A DNA stretch of 64,000 bases from Fictibacillus sp. b24 (GCF_030348825.1 NZ_JAUCES010000005.1:3286001-3350000), one strand, 5' to 3'. Counted from the first letter of the stretch, positions 34,955 through 44,350 are shown. Numbers and translations are program-made. The notes: generated by a model not told the origin, from the sequence alone.

Positions 34955-36172
34955 CTACCTGCTTTTATGTAGCTCTGATAAAAGTAAACGTTCTGCTTGC
35001 TTCTGAATCTCTTCCCAATCCTGATTCTCTAGCTCTAAATACTTTCTCGCTGTTTTATGTGTGGTTAACTCTGCAATCGCCTGTTCAAGTTCTAGGTCAT
35101 CTTTTAAAACAACCCGTAAATCTTTGAAAAAACCGGACTGTTTGATCGACATTTCATCCTGTATGGAGGGTTTCGTTTCATTTTTTATCGAAACTACATG
35201 CACAAAGGATTCAGCGTGATCGTCTTCTAGCAAGATCTCATGCAGTTCCTCTAAAAACACGCCATCCAAAAGCTCTTCAAAAAGATTCGTTTGTCCAGAC
35301 AGCTTAAGAACGAGGAATACACCTTTTTGGGGTTGTTGATAAATACCTAATTCTCTTTCACAAAGAGTGATCACTTGTTGAAGACTTTCTGCTTCAGTTA
35401 AATCGACGTTCCCTTCATGCCACTCAATATCAGACGTAGCATGAAACACGCTTTCCACTTCCGTTCCGTTCAGCGTTACAATGTATCCGCCTTTACCGCC
35501 TGTTTCTCCGCTATGTCTTCCTTGTATGTTTCCTGAATAACGAATTGGCGGTTCTGTACTCAAGTCCATTTTTTTATGTATGTGGCCAAGCGCCCAATAG
35601 TCGTAGCCCTTTTTTAATAGCTCTGAAACCAAAAACGGAGCATACCTGCTGTGGCCACTGTATCCATCAGCCTGTCCGTGTAAAATACCGATATGATACA
35701 GATCATCTTTCTTTTCAGGATAATGTAATGTGCGGTTATCGGTTACAGCTGCTGTTTCATAACTAAAACCGTGAAGACACGCCACCTTTCTCCCTTCTCT
35801 TTCAAATTGGAGAGTCTGAATGCTGTTTCCTTCAAAAAAGTGCACATTACTCGGCCAATCCAGATTCACCCATTGTCCGTCGAGTGGATCATGGTTTCCA
35901 TGACTGATATAAACGTTTATGTTATAACTTTCTAGTTTTACAAAACAATTCTTTAAAAATGACTGCGCTTTTAAACTACGGTTTCCGCTGTCGTATAGGT
36001 CACCAGCAATAACGACAAAGTCTACTTTTTCTGTCATTGCTAGATCGATCAGCCTTTTAAAAGATAAAAATGTACTCTCAGAAAGACGTTGAAAAAGCCC
36101 TTCTGGTAATGAGGAAAGTCCTTTAAATGGACTGTCTAAATGAAGGTCTGCACAATGTAAGAATTTTATCAT
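34955..36172 (-). CDS. yhaO: Mre11/SbcD-like nuclease YhaO
   Basis: About 405 residues. N-terminal calcineurin-like phosphoesterase with the metal motifs FLHCADLHLDSPFKG, VIAGDLYDSG, ISHGNHDPLDG, GILHGQ and ALGHIHKK. A C-terminal capping region of about 170 residues follows. It probably processes DNA ends with YhaN. Start at the ATG of MIKFLHCADLH (36172), 9 nt after AGAGG; an ATG three codons earlier touches the SD. Confidence 0.93.
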   Translation of the reverse strand: MIKFLHCADLHLDSPFKGLSSLPEGLFQRLSESTFLSFKRLIDLAMTEKVDFVVIAGDLYDSGNRSLKAQSFLKNCFVKLESYNINVYISHGNHDPLDGQWVNLDWPSNVHFFEGNSIQTLQFEREGRKVACLHGFSYETAAVTDNRTLHYPEKKDDLYHIGILHGQADGYSGHSRYAPFLVSELLKKGYDYWALGHIHKKMDLSTEPPIRYSGNIQGRHSGETGGKGGYIVTLNGTEVESVFHATSDIEWHEGNVDLTEAESLQQVITLCERELGIYQQPQKGVFLVLKLSGQTNLFEELLDGVFLEELHEILLEDDHAESFVHVVSIKNETKPSIQDEMSIKQSGFFKDLRVVLKDDLELEQAIAELTTHKTARKYLELENQDWEEIQKQAERLLLSELHKSR

Positions 36173-36252
36173 TTCGCTCATCCTCTTTTTCTACTATTCT
36201 TCCCTTCATTTTATCATATATACGAAAGCACGTTCGCTAATTAAGTTAAGCT

Positions 36253-36440
36253 TTGTTGCTTTTAGAAGTAGTTGATTTCCGTTACAGGTGCTTCGCTTTC
36301 CGCGGGGCAGGCGGTGAGCCCCTTGCCGCTTTGCGCCTCTAAGGGTCTCACCTGACCGCTTGTCCCGCAGGAGTCTCTCACCTTCCACTCCAATCAACTT
36401 GTCAGAGAAGAAAATGAGAAAAATTACTCAAAAGCTACAA
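36253..36440 (+). repeat. 187-bp inverted-repeat element, copy G (intact)
   Basis: Left end TTGTTGCTTTTAGAAGTAG, right end CAAAAGCTACAA. The apex is GGTGAGCCCCTTGCCGC / GCGCCTCTAAGGGTCTCACC, i.e. CCCTT pairing with AAGGG. It occupies most of the yhaO-yhaP gap. Confidence 0.9.
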
Positions 36441-36462
36441 ACCTATAAAAAAAGAACCTAAT

Positions 36463-36491
36463 AAAAAAGAGAGCCATCTCGCTCTCTTTTT
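36463..36491 (-). terminator. Terminator after yhaP
   Basis: AAAAAGAGAGC / GCTCTCTTTTT with a CATCTC loop; symmetric, located just past the yhaP stop. Confidence 0.9.
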
Positions 36492-36500
36492 AAGTCCTGA

Positions 36501-37775
36501 TTATACGCCTGTTGTATTTTTCTTTTCTTCTTTAGATAGCAAAAGAGCCTGTTTGATCAGTTTTAATGATGGGGCGTTGCCGTACATTAAAACGCCTCCG
36601 CGGTAAACTCTAGCCCCAATCACTGCGAATAAAACAATTGCAGCTATAAGCACTCCAATACCTAGCGCTACTTCCCAAACTGGCAATGAAAGCATTCCTA
36701 CCCGGAGCAGCATGAGCATCGGTGTGAATAATGGGAAGTAAGAAGCGCCTGCCACGAATGCAGATTCAGGATTTTCACGTCCGTACATCGCGATCATAAA
36801 TGCTGCGACAATTACAAATACGATAGGAGTCATAAAGTTGTTCACTTCTTCTACTCTGCTAATCAATGAACCAAGCATTGCAAATAGAGTAGCATAAAGG
36901 AAAAATCCTAAAACAAAGAAGATGAGTGCATAAACGATTAATGACGTTGGGATCTCGTTCAGTTTAAGTTCTTGTATAATGCTCTCACTTCCGCTTAGAT
37001 TTTCATTTAATTTAACAGCGGCAAAACCACCGATGACGAACAATACGAGTTGCGTAAGTGCAATCAGCACGATACCAAAAATCTTACCAAACATCTGTTT
37101 AACAGGTGAAACGGATGAGATTAAGATTTCCATCACGCGTGACGATTTCTCGGTCGCCACTTCCACTGCTATCATGCTTCCGTACATCATCACGGAAACG
37201 TACATAAAGAATAAAACAAAATACACAAGAATATACACTTGAGCAGCTTCTTCTTCACTCTTAGCTGTATCCGATAACGATTGTTTTTCAAATGAAACCG
37301 GCAGATAGATCGCTGCTAGCTGTTCTTGATTTAGACCAATGGATTCTGCAGCCGATTTATTTTTAATCTGCTGAAGTGCCATCTCAATATCCGTAATCAA
37401 GTCTTGATTTGTTACGTCCTCCGCTTTATAGCTTCCGGTTACCATTCCTGATGCATCTTTATCAAGTATTAAAAGACCGTCCAAATCTCCATTCAACACA
37501 GATTTTTCTGCGTCTTTTTCAGACTTATTAACTTCTTCGGCTTTCAAGTCAGCACCAGCTGCCTTAAGCTGTTCTTGAAGTGCAGAAACTGTATTTCCTG
37601 TATTGTCAATGACACCAATTTTAGACTCTTCATCCCCGCCAAACATTTTTGTAATCTCACCCATATTTGAAACAACAAATAATAAAGCGATTGTAACAAG
37701 CGTTGAGATCAGAAATGGTTTTGACTTAATTTTAGAACGGTATGTATGCATCATAACCGTGAAAAATTTACTCAT
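36501..37775 (-). CDS. yhaP: ABC-2 type exporter permease YhaP (NatB-like)
   Basis: About 424 residues. A first membrane helix (FLISTLVTIALLFVVSN) is followed by a large outside domain (about 40-165) and then five or six helices at 175-400, the NatB/ABC2-membrane-3 layout of Na+ or peptide exporters. It pairs with the ATPase YhaQ. The ATG at 37775 lies inside the last codons of yhaQ (8-bp overlap), with an AGTAGG SD; the frame's earlier GTG (37784) is less likely. Confidence 0.9.
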   Translation of the reverse strand: MSKFFTVMMHTYRSKIKSKPFLISTLVTIALLFVVSNMGEITKMFGGDEESKIGVIDNTGNTVSALQEQLKAAGADLKAEEVNKSEKDAEKSVLNGDLDGLLILDKDASGMVTGSYKAEDVTNQDLITDIEMALQQIKNKSAAESIGLNQEQLAAIYLPVSFEKQSLSDTAKSEEEAAQVYILVYFVLFFMYVSVMMYGSMIAVEVATEKSSRVMEILISSVSPVKQMFGKIFGIVLIALTQLVLFVIGGFAAVKLNENLSGSESIIQELKLNEIPTSLIVYALIFFVLGFFLYATLFAMLGSLISRVEEVNNFMTPIVFVIVAAFMIAMYGRENPESAFVAGASYFPLFTPMLMLLRVGMLSLPVWEVALGIGVLIAAIVLFAVIGARVYRGGVLMYGNAPSLKLIKQALLLSKEEKKNTTGV

Positions 37776-38664
37776 GAGCGACACCTACTTTCTCGATGAA
37801 GATATCATTTAATGAAGGTTCTTCGAGTTCAAACTTTCGAACAAAGCCTCTTGACTGTATAGCTTGAAACAAGTCTTGAGCCACTTCTTCACGCTCTACT
37901 TGAAGCGTAATACCATCTGCTGTTAAGCGATGTTTCACCACGCCATTCGTGTCTTTTAAATACGCTAGATCAAAATCAGCTTTCACGGAAACGTTCTTCT
38001 TTCCAAACGATCGTTTAATTTCTTTTAAGTTGCCTTGAACGACTGCTTTCCCTCTATGCATAATGCATAAGTGCTGACACAATTCTTCAACATGCTCCAT
38101 TCTGTGCGAGGAGAACACGATCGTTGTTCCTTCTTTTTTAAGTTCATGTACAGCATTTTTTAAAAGTTCAACGTTCACTGGGTCCAAACCGCTAAACGGT
38201 TCATCTAAAATTAACAACTCAGGCGAATGGAGAACAGCTGCAATGAATTGTATTTTTTGCTGATTTCCTTTAGAAAGCGCTTCTACCTTCTTATTTAAAT
38301 ATTCTTCTGCCCCAAAACGCTTTAGCCATTTATCGGTTTGTTCTTGTATGTGTGATCGGGACATGCCGCGCAGTTGGCCAAGATAGATCAACTGCTCTCG
38401 AATTGTTAGTTTTGGATATAATCCTCGTTCTTCGGGTAAATACCCAACAAGGTCACTCGTCTCATAAGAAATCTCTTTTCCGTTCCAAGTAATCTTTCCT
38501 TGCGATGGTGTTAAAAGCCCTAAAATCATTCGGAATGTCGTTGTCTTTCCTGCACCGTTTGCACCTAAAAGACCAAATATCTCACCTTTAGGAATCTCCA
38601 ATGTTATTCCGTCAACGGCTGTAAAGCTGCCAAACTGTTTTCTAACATCTTTAATGGTTAACAT
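37768..38664 (-). CDS. yhaQ: ABC transporter ATP-binding protein YhaQ (NatA-like)
   Basis: About 298 residues. Walker A LLGANGAGKTTTF, signature LSKGNQQKIQFIAA, Walker B LLILDEPFSGLDP and H-loop VFSSHRMEHVEEL. A C-terminal regulatory extension of about 80 residues (DUF4162-like) follows. It energises YhaP. Start at MLTIKDVRKQFG because GGGAGGG lies 6 nt before it; the upstream 18 codons of open frame have no SD. Confidence 0.94.
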   Translation of the reverse strand: MLTIKDVRKQFGSFTAVDGITLEIPKGEIFGLLGANGAGKTTTFRMILGLLTPSQGKITWNGKEISYETSDLVGYLPEERGLYPKLTIREQLIYLGQLRGMSRSHIQEQTDKWLKRFGAEEYLNKKVEALSKGNQQKIQFIAAVLHSPELLILDEPFSGLDPVNVELLKNAVHELKKEGTTIVFSSHRMEHVEELCQHLCIMHRGKAVVQGNLKEIKRSFGKKNVSVKADFDLAYLKDTNGVVKHRLTADGITLQVEREEVAQDLFQAIQSRGFVRKFELEEPSLNDIFIEKVGVAHE

Positions 38665-38810
38665 GAACTTCCCTCCCGTTGTAAAATATACCATATAATT
38701 CCTTATACGTGAGAACAAAGGGTAAGTTTCAGGTAAATTCTTATGTTAGCAGCAGGAAAAAATCGTCGAATGTTGAAATGAACTTTAGATACGAAAGGAG
38801 TTAGATCACC

Positions 38811-38996
38811 ATGAATACATACGCCTTAACAGCTTATGAAAGTAACGGAGAAAAAATTTTGGATGAAAACATAAAGGCATCCAATGATTCTGAAGCAAAA
38901 CAACGGGGAGAAGCCCGTTTGGCTGAACTAAACATGCAAGAAAAAACGCATCGTCTGACTTCACCAAAGGGACAGTTGCTTCTTTTCCATCGCTAA
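38811..38996 (+). CDS. yhzD: YhzD-like small protein
   Basis: A 61-residue protein, MNTYALTAYESNGEKILDEN continuing with KASNDSEAKQRGEARLAEL and ending KGQLLLFHR, the pattern of YhzD-family proteins (a short beta-rich domain). AAAGGAG lies upstream. Function unknown. The next gene's frame opens at the stop codon, so the two are probably co-transcribed. Confidence 0.7.
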   Translation: MNTYALTAYESNGEKILDENIKASNDSEAKQRGEARLAELNMQEKTHRLTSPKGQLLLFHR

Positions 38997-39025
38997 TGAA
39001 ACTCATGGAAACGAGGGGAAAAACA

Positions 39026-39460
39026 GTGAGTGAAGTGATTCTGCGCGAAGCACGATACGATGACAGTTATGAACTTTCTTATCTTATGGGAGAGCTCGGT
39101 TATCCTACACGACCGGAAGAGATGACAGAGCGCTTGGAAACGCTGCTTCCAAATGCAGCTTATGCTTGTTTTGTGGCATGTGTAAACGACCAAGTCATTG
39201 GTATGATCGGACTAACAAAAGGAATCTATTTTGAAAAAAACGGCTGTTACGCTCGAATTTCTGCTCTTGTCGTCAGTGAAGAGTTCAGAGGAAATGGAAT
39301 CGGTAAAGAGCTCGTCCGTCATGGAGAAGAATGGGCTAAAGAACAGGGCTGTACAGCGATTTTACTCAATAGCGGCAAGCACCGAACAGACACGCATGAG
39401 TTTTATAGAAGTCTCGATTATGATGACACCGGATTGCGGTTTATAAAGGTTATGCTTTAG
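39026..39460 (+). CDS. GNAT-family N-acetyltransferase
   Basis: About 144 residues with the acetyl-CoA-binding core ARISALVVSEEFRGNGIGKELVRHGEEWAKEQGC and the C-terminal KHRTDTHEFYRSLDYDDTG. Substrate unknown. The GTG at 39026 has GAGGGG 7 nt upstream and is the most likely start; an ATG at 38996 overlaps the yhzD stop but lacks an SD. A bidirectional terminator lies 150 bp downstream. Confidence 0.87.
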   Translation: MSEVILREARYDDSYELSYLMGELGYPTRPEEMTERLETLLPNAAYACFVACVNDQVIGMIGLTKGIYFEKNGCYARISALVVSEEFRGNGIGKELVRHGEEWAKEQGCTAILLNSGKHRTDTHEFYRSLDYDDTGLRFIKVML

Positions 39461-39479
39461 AATCAGCTGCTATCAATTC

Positions 39480-39605
39480 ATAAATTGTTCATTCAGAAGC
39501 AAGAAGGTCGAGGAAGTGAAGTTTTAGAGGAGCGGAGTGTAGTCCTCCTACATGAGCACCGAGAAAACAAAACTGACGAAGAGATTCGCCGCTTATCAAT
39601 GAACA
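39480..39605. other. Non-coding stretch with partial palindromes
   Basis: The segment includes GAGGAGCGGAGTGTA, then CCTCCTACATGAGC and GAGAAAACAAAACTGACG. GAGGA pairs with TCCTC, and near-direct GC(T/C)GCTATCAAT / GCCGCTTATCAAT stretches mark its ends. It may be a third family of intergenic repeat, but only one copy is present here. Confidence 0.3.
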
Positions 39606-39608
39606 AAG

Positions 39609-39643
39609 AAAAAACCGGATGCTGGATCTAGCACCCGGTTTTT
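39609..39643. terminator. Bidirectional terminator, GNAT / aldehyde dehydrogenase
   Basis: AAAACCGG-TGCTGG / CTAGCACCCGGTTTTT hairpin with A- and T-runs on the two sides, between convergent genes. Confidence 0.85.
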
Positions 39644-39687
39644 CCTATTTATCCGTTCAATTCTTTGACCCCGTAATTCTATGTTGT

Positions 39688-41172
39688 CTATTTAAGGTTA
39701 ACCCACACGCTCTTTACTTCTGTATAGTTGTTTAATGCATAAGATCCCATTTCACGTCCGATACCAGATTGCTTGTATCCGCCGAATGGTGAAGCAGCAT
39801 CAAATGCATTATAGCAGTTCACCCAAACTGTACCCGCACGTAATTTGTTAGATACATAGTGAGCTGTTTTTAAATTCTCTGTCCAAAGTCCTGCAGCAAG
39901 ACCATATTCAGAGTCGTTCGCACGAGAGATTACATCATCTAAGTCTTCAAACGGCATTGCAGCCACAACTGGTCCGAAGATTTCTTCTTTTGCGATCGTC
40001 ATCTTATCATCAACATCCGCAAAGATTGTCGGCTCAACAAAATATCCTCTATCAAAAGGAGCTGTTCCACCAGTAAGAAGCTCAGCACCTTCGTCTTGTC
40101 CTTTTTGGATATAGCCAAGTACGCGGTTATGCTGTTCTTGTGATACAAGAGGTCCCATTGTAGTGTCTGGATCTAAACCAGGGCCTTGCTTGATTTTTTT
40201 CGCATGAGACACAAGGTCTGCCACGACATTATCAAACGATTTCTTTTGGATATATAGACGTGATCCCGCACAGCAAACTTGTCCTTGGTTGAACATGATT
40301 CCGCTTAACGCACCAGGAACTGCACGGCTCATGTCAGCATCAGGCAAGATAATGTTCGGTGATTTACCGCCAAGCTCAAGTGTTACACGCTTCAATGAGT
40401 TAGACGCATTGCGCATGATCAGCTTTCCTACTTCAGTTGATCCAGTAAATGCGATCTTGTCCACATTTGGATGATCAACTAATGCCGCACCTGTTTCACC
40501 AGCACCTGTTACAACGTTTAGCACACCTTCAGGGAATCCTGCTTCTTGTGCTAATTTTGCCAAATAAAGTGCAGAAAGAGGCGTTTGCTCAGCCGGCTTC
40601 AATACAACTGTACATCCTGTTGCAAGTGCCGCACCTAGCTTCCAAGCTGCCATCAATAATGGGAAGTTCCAAGGAATAATCTGTCCAACTACGCCAAGCG
40701 CTTCATGACGCGTATAGTTGAAGAAACTTCCTGCTACAGGAATCGTCTGCCCTACGATTTTCGTTGCCCAGCCTGCATAATAGCGGAAGTGTTCGATCGC
40801 AAGTGGAACATCCGCATTCATTGTTTCACGGATTGGCTTACCGTTATCCAATGTATCCAGCTGTGCCAATTCTTCTTTATTCTCTTCCATCAATTCTGCT
40901 AGTTTGTAAATTAAGTAGCTACGCTTTGAAGCAGGCATCTTTGACCAATATCCTGTTTCAAATGCTGCTCTTGCAGCCTTCACTGCTTTGTCAATATCTT
41001 CAGTACCACCTTCAGATACGACTGCCAGTACTTCTCCAGTTGAAGGGTTTAACGTTTCAAATGTTTTACCACTTGCTGAGCTGACCCATTCTCCGTTGAT
41101 AAAATGTTTTTTCGTCCCATTTAGGAACTCGGCCACCTTTGGTTTTAATTGTAGGTCTAATGTTTTTTCCAT
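39688..41172 (-). CDS. NAD(P)-dependent aldehyde dehydrogenase (DhaS-like)
   Basis: A 494-residue [25 protein letters not shown], the cofactor loop [14 protein letters not shown], catalytic Glu in [13 protein letters not shown] and catalytic Cys in [15 protein letters not shown] are present. The C-terminal [18 protein letters not shown] closes the active site. It belongs to the class I/II group with broad aldehyde range, near DhaS of B. subtilis. Promoter region upstream contains a long 20-bp repeat array about 220 bp before the start. Confidence 0.93.
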   Translation of the reverse strand: MEKTLDLQLKPKVAEFLNGTKKHFINGEWVSSASGKTFETLNPSTGEVLAVVSEGGTEDIDKAVKAARAAFETGYWSKMPASKRSYLIYKLAELMEENKEELAQLDTLDNGKPIRETMNADVPLAIEHFRYYAGWATKIVGQTIPVAGSFFNYTRHEALGVVGQIIPWNFPLLMAAWKLGAALATGCTVVLKPAEQTPLSALYLAKLAQEAGFPEGVLNVVTGAGETGAALVDHPNVDKIAFTGSTEVGKLIMRNASNSLKRVTLELGGKSPNIILPDADMSRAVPGALSGIMFNQGQVCCAGSRLYIQKKSFDNVVADLVSHAKKIKQGPGLDPDTTMGPLVSQEQHNRVLGYIQKGQDEGAELLTGGTAPFDRGYFVEPTIFADVDDKMTIAKEEIFGPVVAAMPFEDLDDVISRANDSEYGLAAGLWTENLKTAHYVSNKLRAGTVWVNCYNAFDAASPFGGYKQSGIGREMGSYALNNYTEVKSVWVNLK

Positions 41173-41393
41173 TTGAATCCTCCCTTTGCATTGTGGTTCT
41201 TACATAAATATTATTCGTCACGATTCATGAAAACCCTTTCATTTTCTACATTTGTAACAAAACTGAAACGTTTTTTACGAAATTCGACGGCAGTTGTCGA
41301 AGGGAGGCGGTGTTCTGCAAGCTGTTTGAATGGATTGAGATGACATGTTTCCTTAAGCAGAACATAAATCTCTTTTTCTCCTCACAGACTCTA
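41173..41393. other. Upstream region of the aldehyde dehydrogenase gene
   Basis: About 220 bp between the gene start and the 20-bp array. It should contain the promoter, but no convincing sigma-A or sigma-B hexamer pair stands out. Confidence 0.3.
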
Positions 41394-41613
41394 GAATCGC
41401 TCGTGAATTTCAGGAATCGCTCGTAAATCTCGAGAATCGCTCGTAAATCCCGAGAATCGCTCGTAAACCTCATGAATCGCTCGTAAATCCCAAGAATCGC
41501 TCGTAAACTTCAAGAATCGCTCGTAAACCTCAAGAGTCGCTCGTAAATCTCGAGAATCGCTCATTAACCCAAATTATCGCTCGTAACTTATAAGGATCGC
41601 TCCTAAACCCTAC
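41394..41613. repeat. 20-bp tandem array, 11 units, GAATCGCTCGTAAA family
   Basis: Eleven consecutive 20-bp units. Units 2-8 keep GA(A/G)TCGCTCGTAAA almost unchanged while the last 6 bp vary (TCTCGA, TCCCGA, CCTCAT, TCCCAA, CTTCAA, CCTCAA, TCTCGA). Units 9-11 are decayed. A 20-bp period is not a multiple of three, so it is not coding. Confidence 0.92.
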
Positions 41614-41635
41614 CTCCCCGCTTTCCCATACAAAA

Positions 41636-41679
41636 ATAAAAAGACTCCTCTCAGACAAATATGTCTAAAAAGAGCCCTG
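41636..41679 (-). terminator. Terminator after the HAD phosphatase gene
   Basis: On the minus strand GGCTCTTTTTAGACA pairs with TGTCTGAGAGGAGTC, including several G-T pairs, followed by TTTTTATTTT. Confidence 0.65.
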
Positions 41680-41694
41680 CTCATAACAACTAAT

Positions 41695-42546
41695 CTATCT
41701 TTTCAATGTCTGGAAGCGCATCTGCTTACGAAACACTTCTTTTACCATGTACGGAACACCAAGCTGATCGTTCGTACGTGTGATCCACTTCGCTTTTTTC
41801 TTCACTTCGTCAGGTGCATTTGCCATTGCCACGCCTAGACCCGCAAACTCAATCATATCCAAATCATTATACGAATCCCCGATTGCCACCATCTCGTTTG
41901 GTGCAATCCCAAGCTTTTCGCCAAGGAACCTTAATGCATTTCCTTTTGTTACTTTTTTAGCCGTAATCTCTAACTGGCACTTCGTAGAAGATGAATACTC
42001 AAAGTCTGGCATTTGCTCTTTCAAATACTTAATTGCTGACTCGCATTCATTTTCATCAAAGAATTGTACATCCATTTTCGGCGGCGCCACTTCTTGCGCG
42101 AGGACGTAATCTCCTAGATTTTCTGTAAACGAAACCGGATAGAACAAAGGATCACCTGTGCTCAACGTTAACTTTGCCACGAGCTGGCTCTTTTGCTTCA
42201 GCTGATTGCCTACAGAAAAACGTTCATGAACAACACGCATGTGGCATTCGTAATTCTCGAGGATCTCTACAATCTTGTAAGTATCTTCGACAGACAACCT
42301 GTTTTCTTGCAAAGGCTCATCTAGGGACGATGATATGAATCCTCCGTTGTGGCTGATCAGATAACTGTCGATCTTTAACGCTTTTGCGATCTTTTGTGTA
42401 GATGGAAAGCTTCTGCCCGAAGCGAGTGTGACATATACCCCTTTTTGCTGCACATAATCAATGGCTTCTTTCGTTTCTCTATCGATACGGAAATTGCTTC
42501 GCAGTAGGGTTCCGTCGATGTCAATCGCTAGTAAACGGTATACCAT
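41695..42546 (-). CDS. Cof-type HAD phosphatase (YhaX-like)
   Basis: A 283-residue HAD-IIB hydrolase. Motif I LLAIDIDGTLL, motif II TLASGRSFPS, cap region in the middle, motif III Lys in KVTKGNALRFL, motif IV GDSYNDLDMIEFAG. Typical substrates are sugar phosphates or flavin-related phosphates. In B. subtilis the HAD gene yhaX lies near yheA, so this is likely its counterpart, but Cof-type paralogues are numerous. Confidence 0.88.
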   Translation of the reverse strand: MVYRLLAIDIDGTLLRSNFRIDRETKEAIDYVQQKGVYVTLASGRSFPSTQKIAKALKIDSYLISHNGGFISSSLDEPLQENRLSVEDTYKIVEILENYECHMRVVHERFSVGNQLKQKSQLVAKLTLSTGDPLFYPVSFTENLGDYVLAQEVAPPKMDVQFFDENECESAIKYLKEQMPDFEYSSSTKCQLEITAKKVTKGNALRFLGEKLGIAPNEMVAIGDSYNDLDMIEFAGLGVAMANAPDEVKKKAKWITRTNDQLGVPYMVKEVFRKQMRFQTLKR

Positions 42547-42654
42547 GATGCGCTCCCCCCATTTCGCGAAAATATAGTATAAGAACTCGAGTTAAGTTTA
42601 TGAACTGGAAACATGCTTTAGAACGCTGACAAGCCTAAGAAAATCCACACCATA

Positions 42655-42691
42655 ATAAAAACCCCTGTTTCATTTAAGGAACAGAGGTTTC
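42655..42691 (-). terminator. Terminator after yheA
   Basis: On the minus strand AACCTCTGTT pairs with AACAGGGGTT, then TTTATT. Confidence 0.8.
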
Positions 42692-42703
42692 ATCATCAAG
42701 TGA

Positions 42704-43072
42704 TTATTGTTGTTGTCCTTCTTCTTCAACCATTGCACCGTAAAGTTCTTCTAAAGGCTTTGTGATCACTTTATTCAGATCGTTGATGATCATGCTCATG
42801 CGTTGTTCTGCTGCCATAAGTTTAGAGATCGTTTCGTTCTGCTGTACATCAGCAAACAGCTTTTGAGCTTCTTCAATCTCTTCAGGCGTCACTTCTTGGC
42901 CGTTCATTTGTTTTTGCTGAAGATTTACTTGAATATCACGGAATTTACCGAAAAGTTCTTTTGTTTCCGGATTGTTATTTACTTCATCATAGCTTTGTTT
43001 TAAAGCTGTAAAGTCTTCACTATTGCGTAATGCTTTTTCTAAGTCGTATGCAACATCGTATACGTTTGCCAT
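42704..43072 (-). CDS. yheA: YlbF/YheA-family protein
   Basis: A 122-residue all-helical protein (MANVYDVAYDLEKALRNSEDFTALKQSYDEVNNNPETKELF, FRDIQVNLQQKQMNGQEVTPEEIEEAQKLFADVQQNETISKLMAAEQRMSMIINDLNK). It belongs to the YlbF/YmcA group, whose members act in RNA processing and development; the YheA branch itself is poorly known. It follows yheB after 49 bp, as in B. subtilis. Confidence 0.92.
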   Translation of the reverse strand: MANVYDVAYDLEKALRNSEDFTALKQSYDEVNNNPETKELFGKFRDIQVNLQQKQMNGQEVTPEEIEEAQKLFADVQQNETISKLMAAEQRMSMIINDLNKVITKPLEELYGAMVEEEGQQQ

Positions 43073-43121
43073 TGGTAAAAAACCTCCTATTGATTAACTA
43101 CGGTACCCACTATAACAGACT

Positions 43122-44258
43122 CTACAAAAATAGTACAAGGATACCTTGAAATAAGCCGATCAATCCACCTAAAAGAGCTCCTAGCCAGGTAATCATCTTA
43201 AGTTCACTTTTTGCGATCGCAATAATAATTTCCTCTAAACGCTCTAGTGAAAATGCTTCGACTTGTTCTTCCACAATCTTTGCCAGGTGCATTTTTTCAA
43301 GAAGTACTTCTAGTTTTGCTACAAACAGGTCAAGGCCTGCTGCTACCGCTTTTGGCGTTAAATCGTTAACGATCCATCCTTCTACCGTTGTTGCTAATGA
43401 GTGGATCGGCGTGTTTAAATACTCTTCAATCGGAAGTCTTGCTGTAATCTCTTTTGCAAGACCTGCAGTAATCTCAGGCATGTCGAACAACTCAAGTGCT
43501 TCGTCCATTTTTTTATCCATAAAATTTCGATATTCTTGTTGAAGAAGCTGAAGCAATGTGTCACGTGTGTTTTCATGCTTCATAAACTTAATCAGTTCAG
43601 GCTGCACTTTTTCAGCGATACTCACATTGCCGAAGAACATAGACACCATGTTAACGAGCATTCCTTTATCCATTAAAAACGCATCAATTCCGCTAGCTAA
43701 TGACTTTCTGCCTTCATCACTTTCTAAGTAAACGATGCCTTTGTTTAAAAGCCAGTCTACTACTTCAGGAAGTTTTTCTTCACCAGCAGCAACGAACTTT
43801 TCTGGCAAAACCTCTTTCATTTCCTTGCCATTTGAACTCTCAAGCATTATTTTCATTCGGTTGGCAAGCCATGCTTCAGTCGTCGTTTGAATACGAGTTT
43901 GAATATCAGCGGCACCAAAATCTTTTTGCAACAATTCACTGATTGTCATGTCGCTTTTCAAAAAGCGTTTTACTTCACCTTGAACAAGTTCCGTCATTTC
44001 TGTACGAAATCCTGTGTCGTTAATCTTTGCCTGAACACCTTCAGCTGTCAGCAAATGCTTCGTTACCGTTTCACCAAGCTGGACAGCTAGCTGCTTTCTT
44101 CGTTTTGGAATGAGTCCAGGAGTAAATGGCACTCTGAATTTCCCAATATATAAGGTGTTAAATGGGCGGAATAACATTTTAATGGCTATTAAATTTGTTA
44201 ACCCTCCAATTAATGCACCTATAACGATCATGATGATTATTGTAATCCACATATCCAT
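43122..44258 (-). CDS. yheB: DUF445 membrane protein YheB
   Basis: About 378 residues. An N-terminal helix (ITIIIMIVIGALIGGLTNLIAIKMLFRPF) contains the family signature G(A/G)xxN(x)xAxxMLFxP. A long amphipathic helical middle and a C-terminal helix (WLGALLGGLIGLFQGILVLFL) follow. It is the DUF445 family; in B. subtilis YheB is a spore-related membrane protein. Start at MDMWITI, 7 nt after GGAGAG; the TTG-initiated frame starts five codons earlier inside the SD. Confidence 0.9.
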   Translation of the reverse strand: MDMWITIIIMIVIGALIGGLTNLIAIKMLFRPFNTLYIGKFRVPFTPGLIPKRRKQLAVQLGETVTKHLLTAEGVQAKINDTGFRTEMTELVQGEVKRFLKSDMTISELLQKDFGAADIQTRIQTTTEAWLANRMKIMLESSNGKEMKEVLPEKFVAAGEEKLPEVVDWLLNKGIVYLESDEGRKSLASGIDAFLMDKGMLVNMVSMFFGNVSIAEKVQPELIKFMKHENTRDTLLQLLQQEYRNFMDKKMDEALELFDMPEITAGLAKEITARLPIEEYLNTPIHSLATTVEGWIVNDLTPKAVAAGLDLFVAKLEVLLEKMHLAKIVEEQVEAFSLERLEEIIIAIAKSELKMITWLGALLGGLIGLFQGILVLFL

Positions 44259-44350
44259 AATGTTTCTCTCCAATTAATGCATATTCTATTTCCCTAGTAT
44301 ACGTCATTTCGAAAGTCTCAAGCAATTTGGACATAACCCTCACTACGCTT

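Noticed and set aside
41246-41473. An open frame running through the GAATCGCTCGTAAA array
   Set aside because: The 20-bp period shifts frame at every unit, there is no SD, and the residues reflect the repeat. It is not a gene.
41394-41613. CRISPR array
   Set aside because: Units are only 20 bp with 6-bp linkers, no 25-40 bp spacers and no cas genes nearby.
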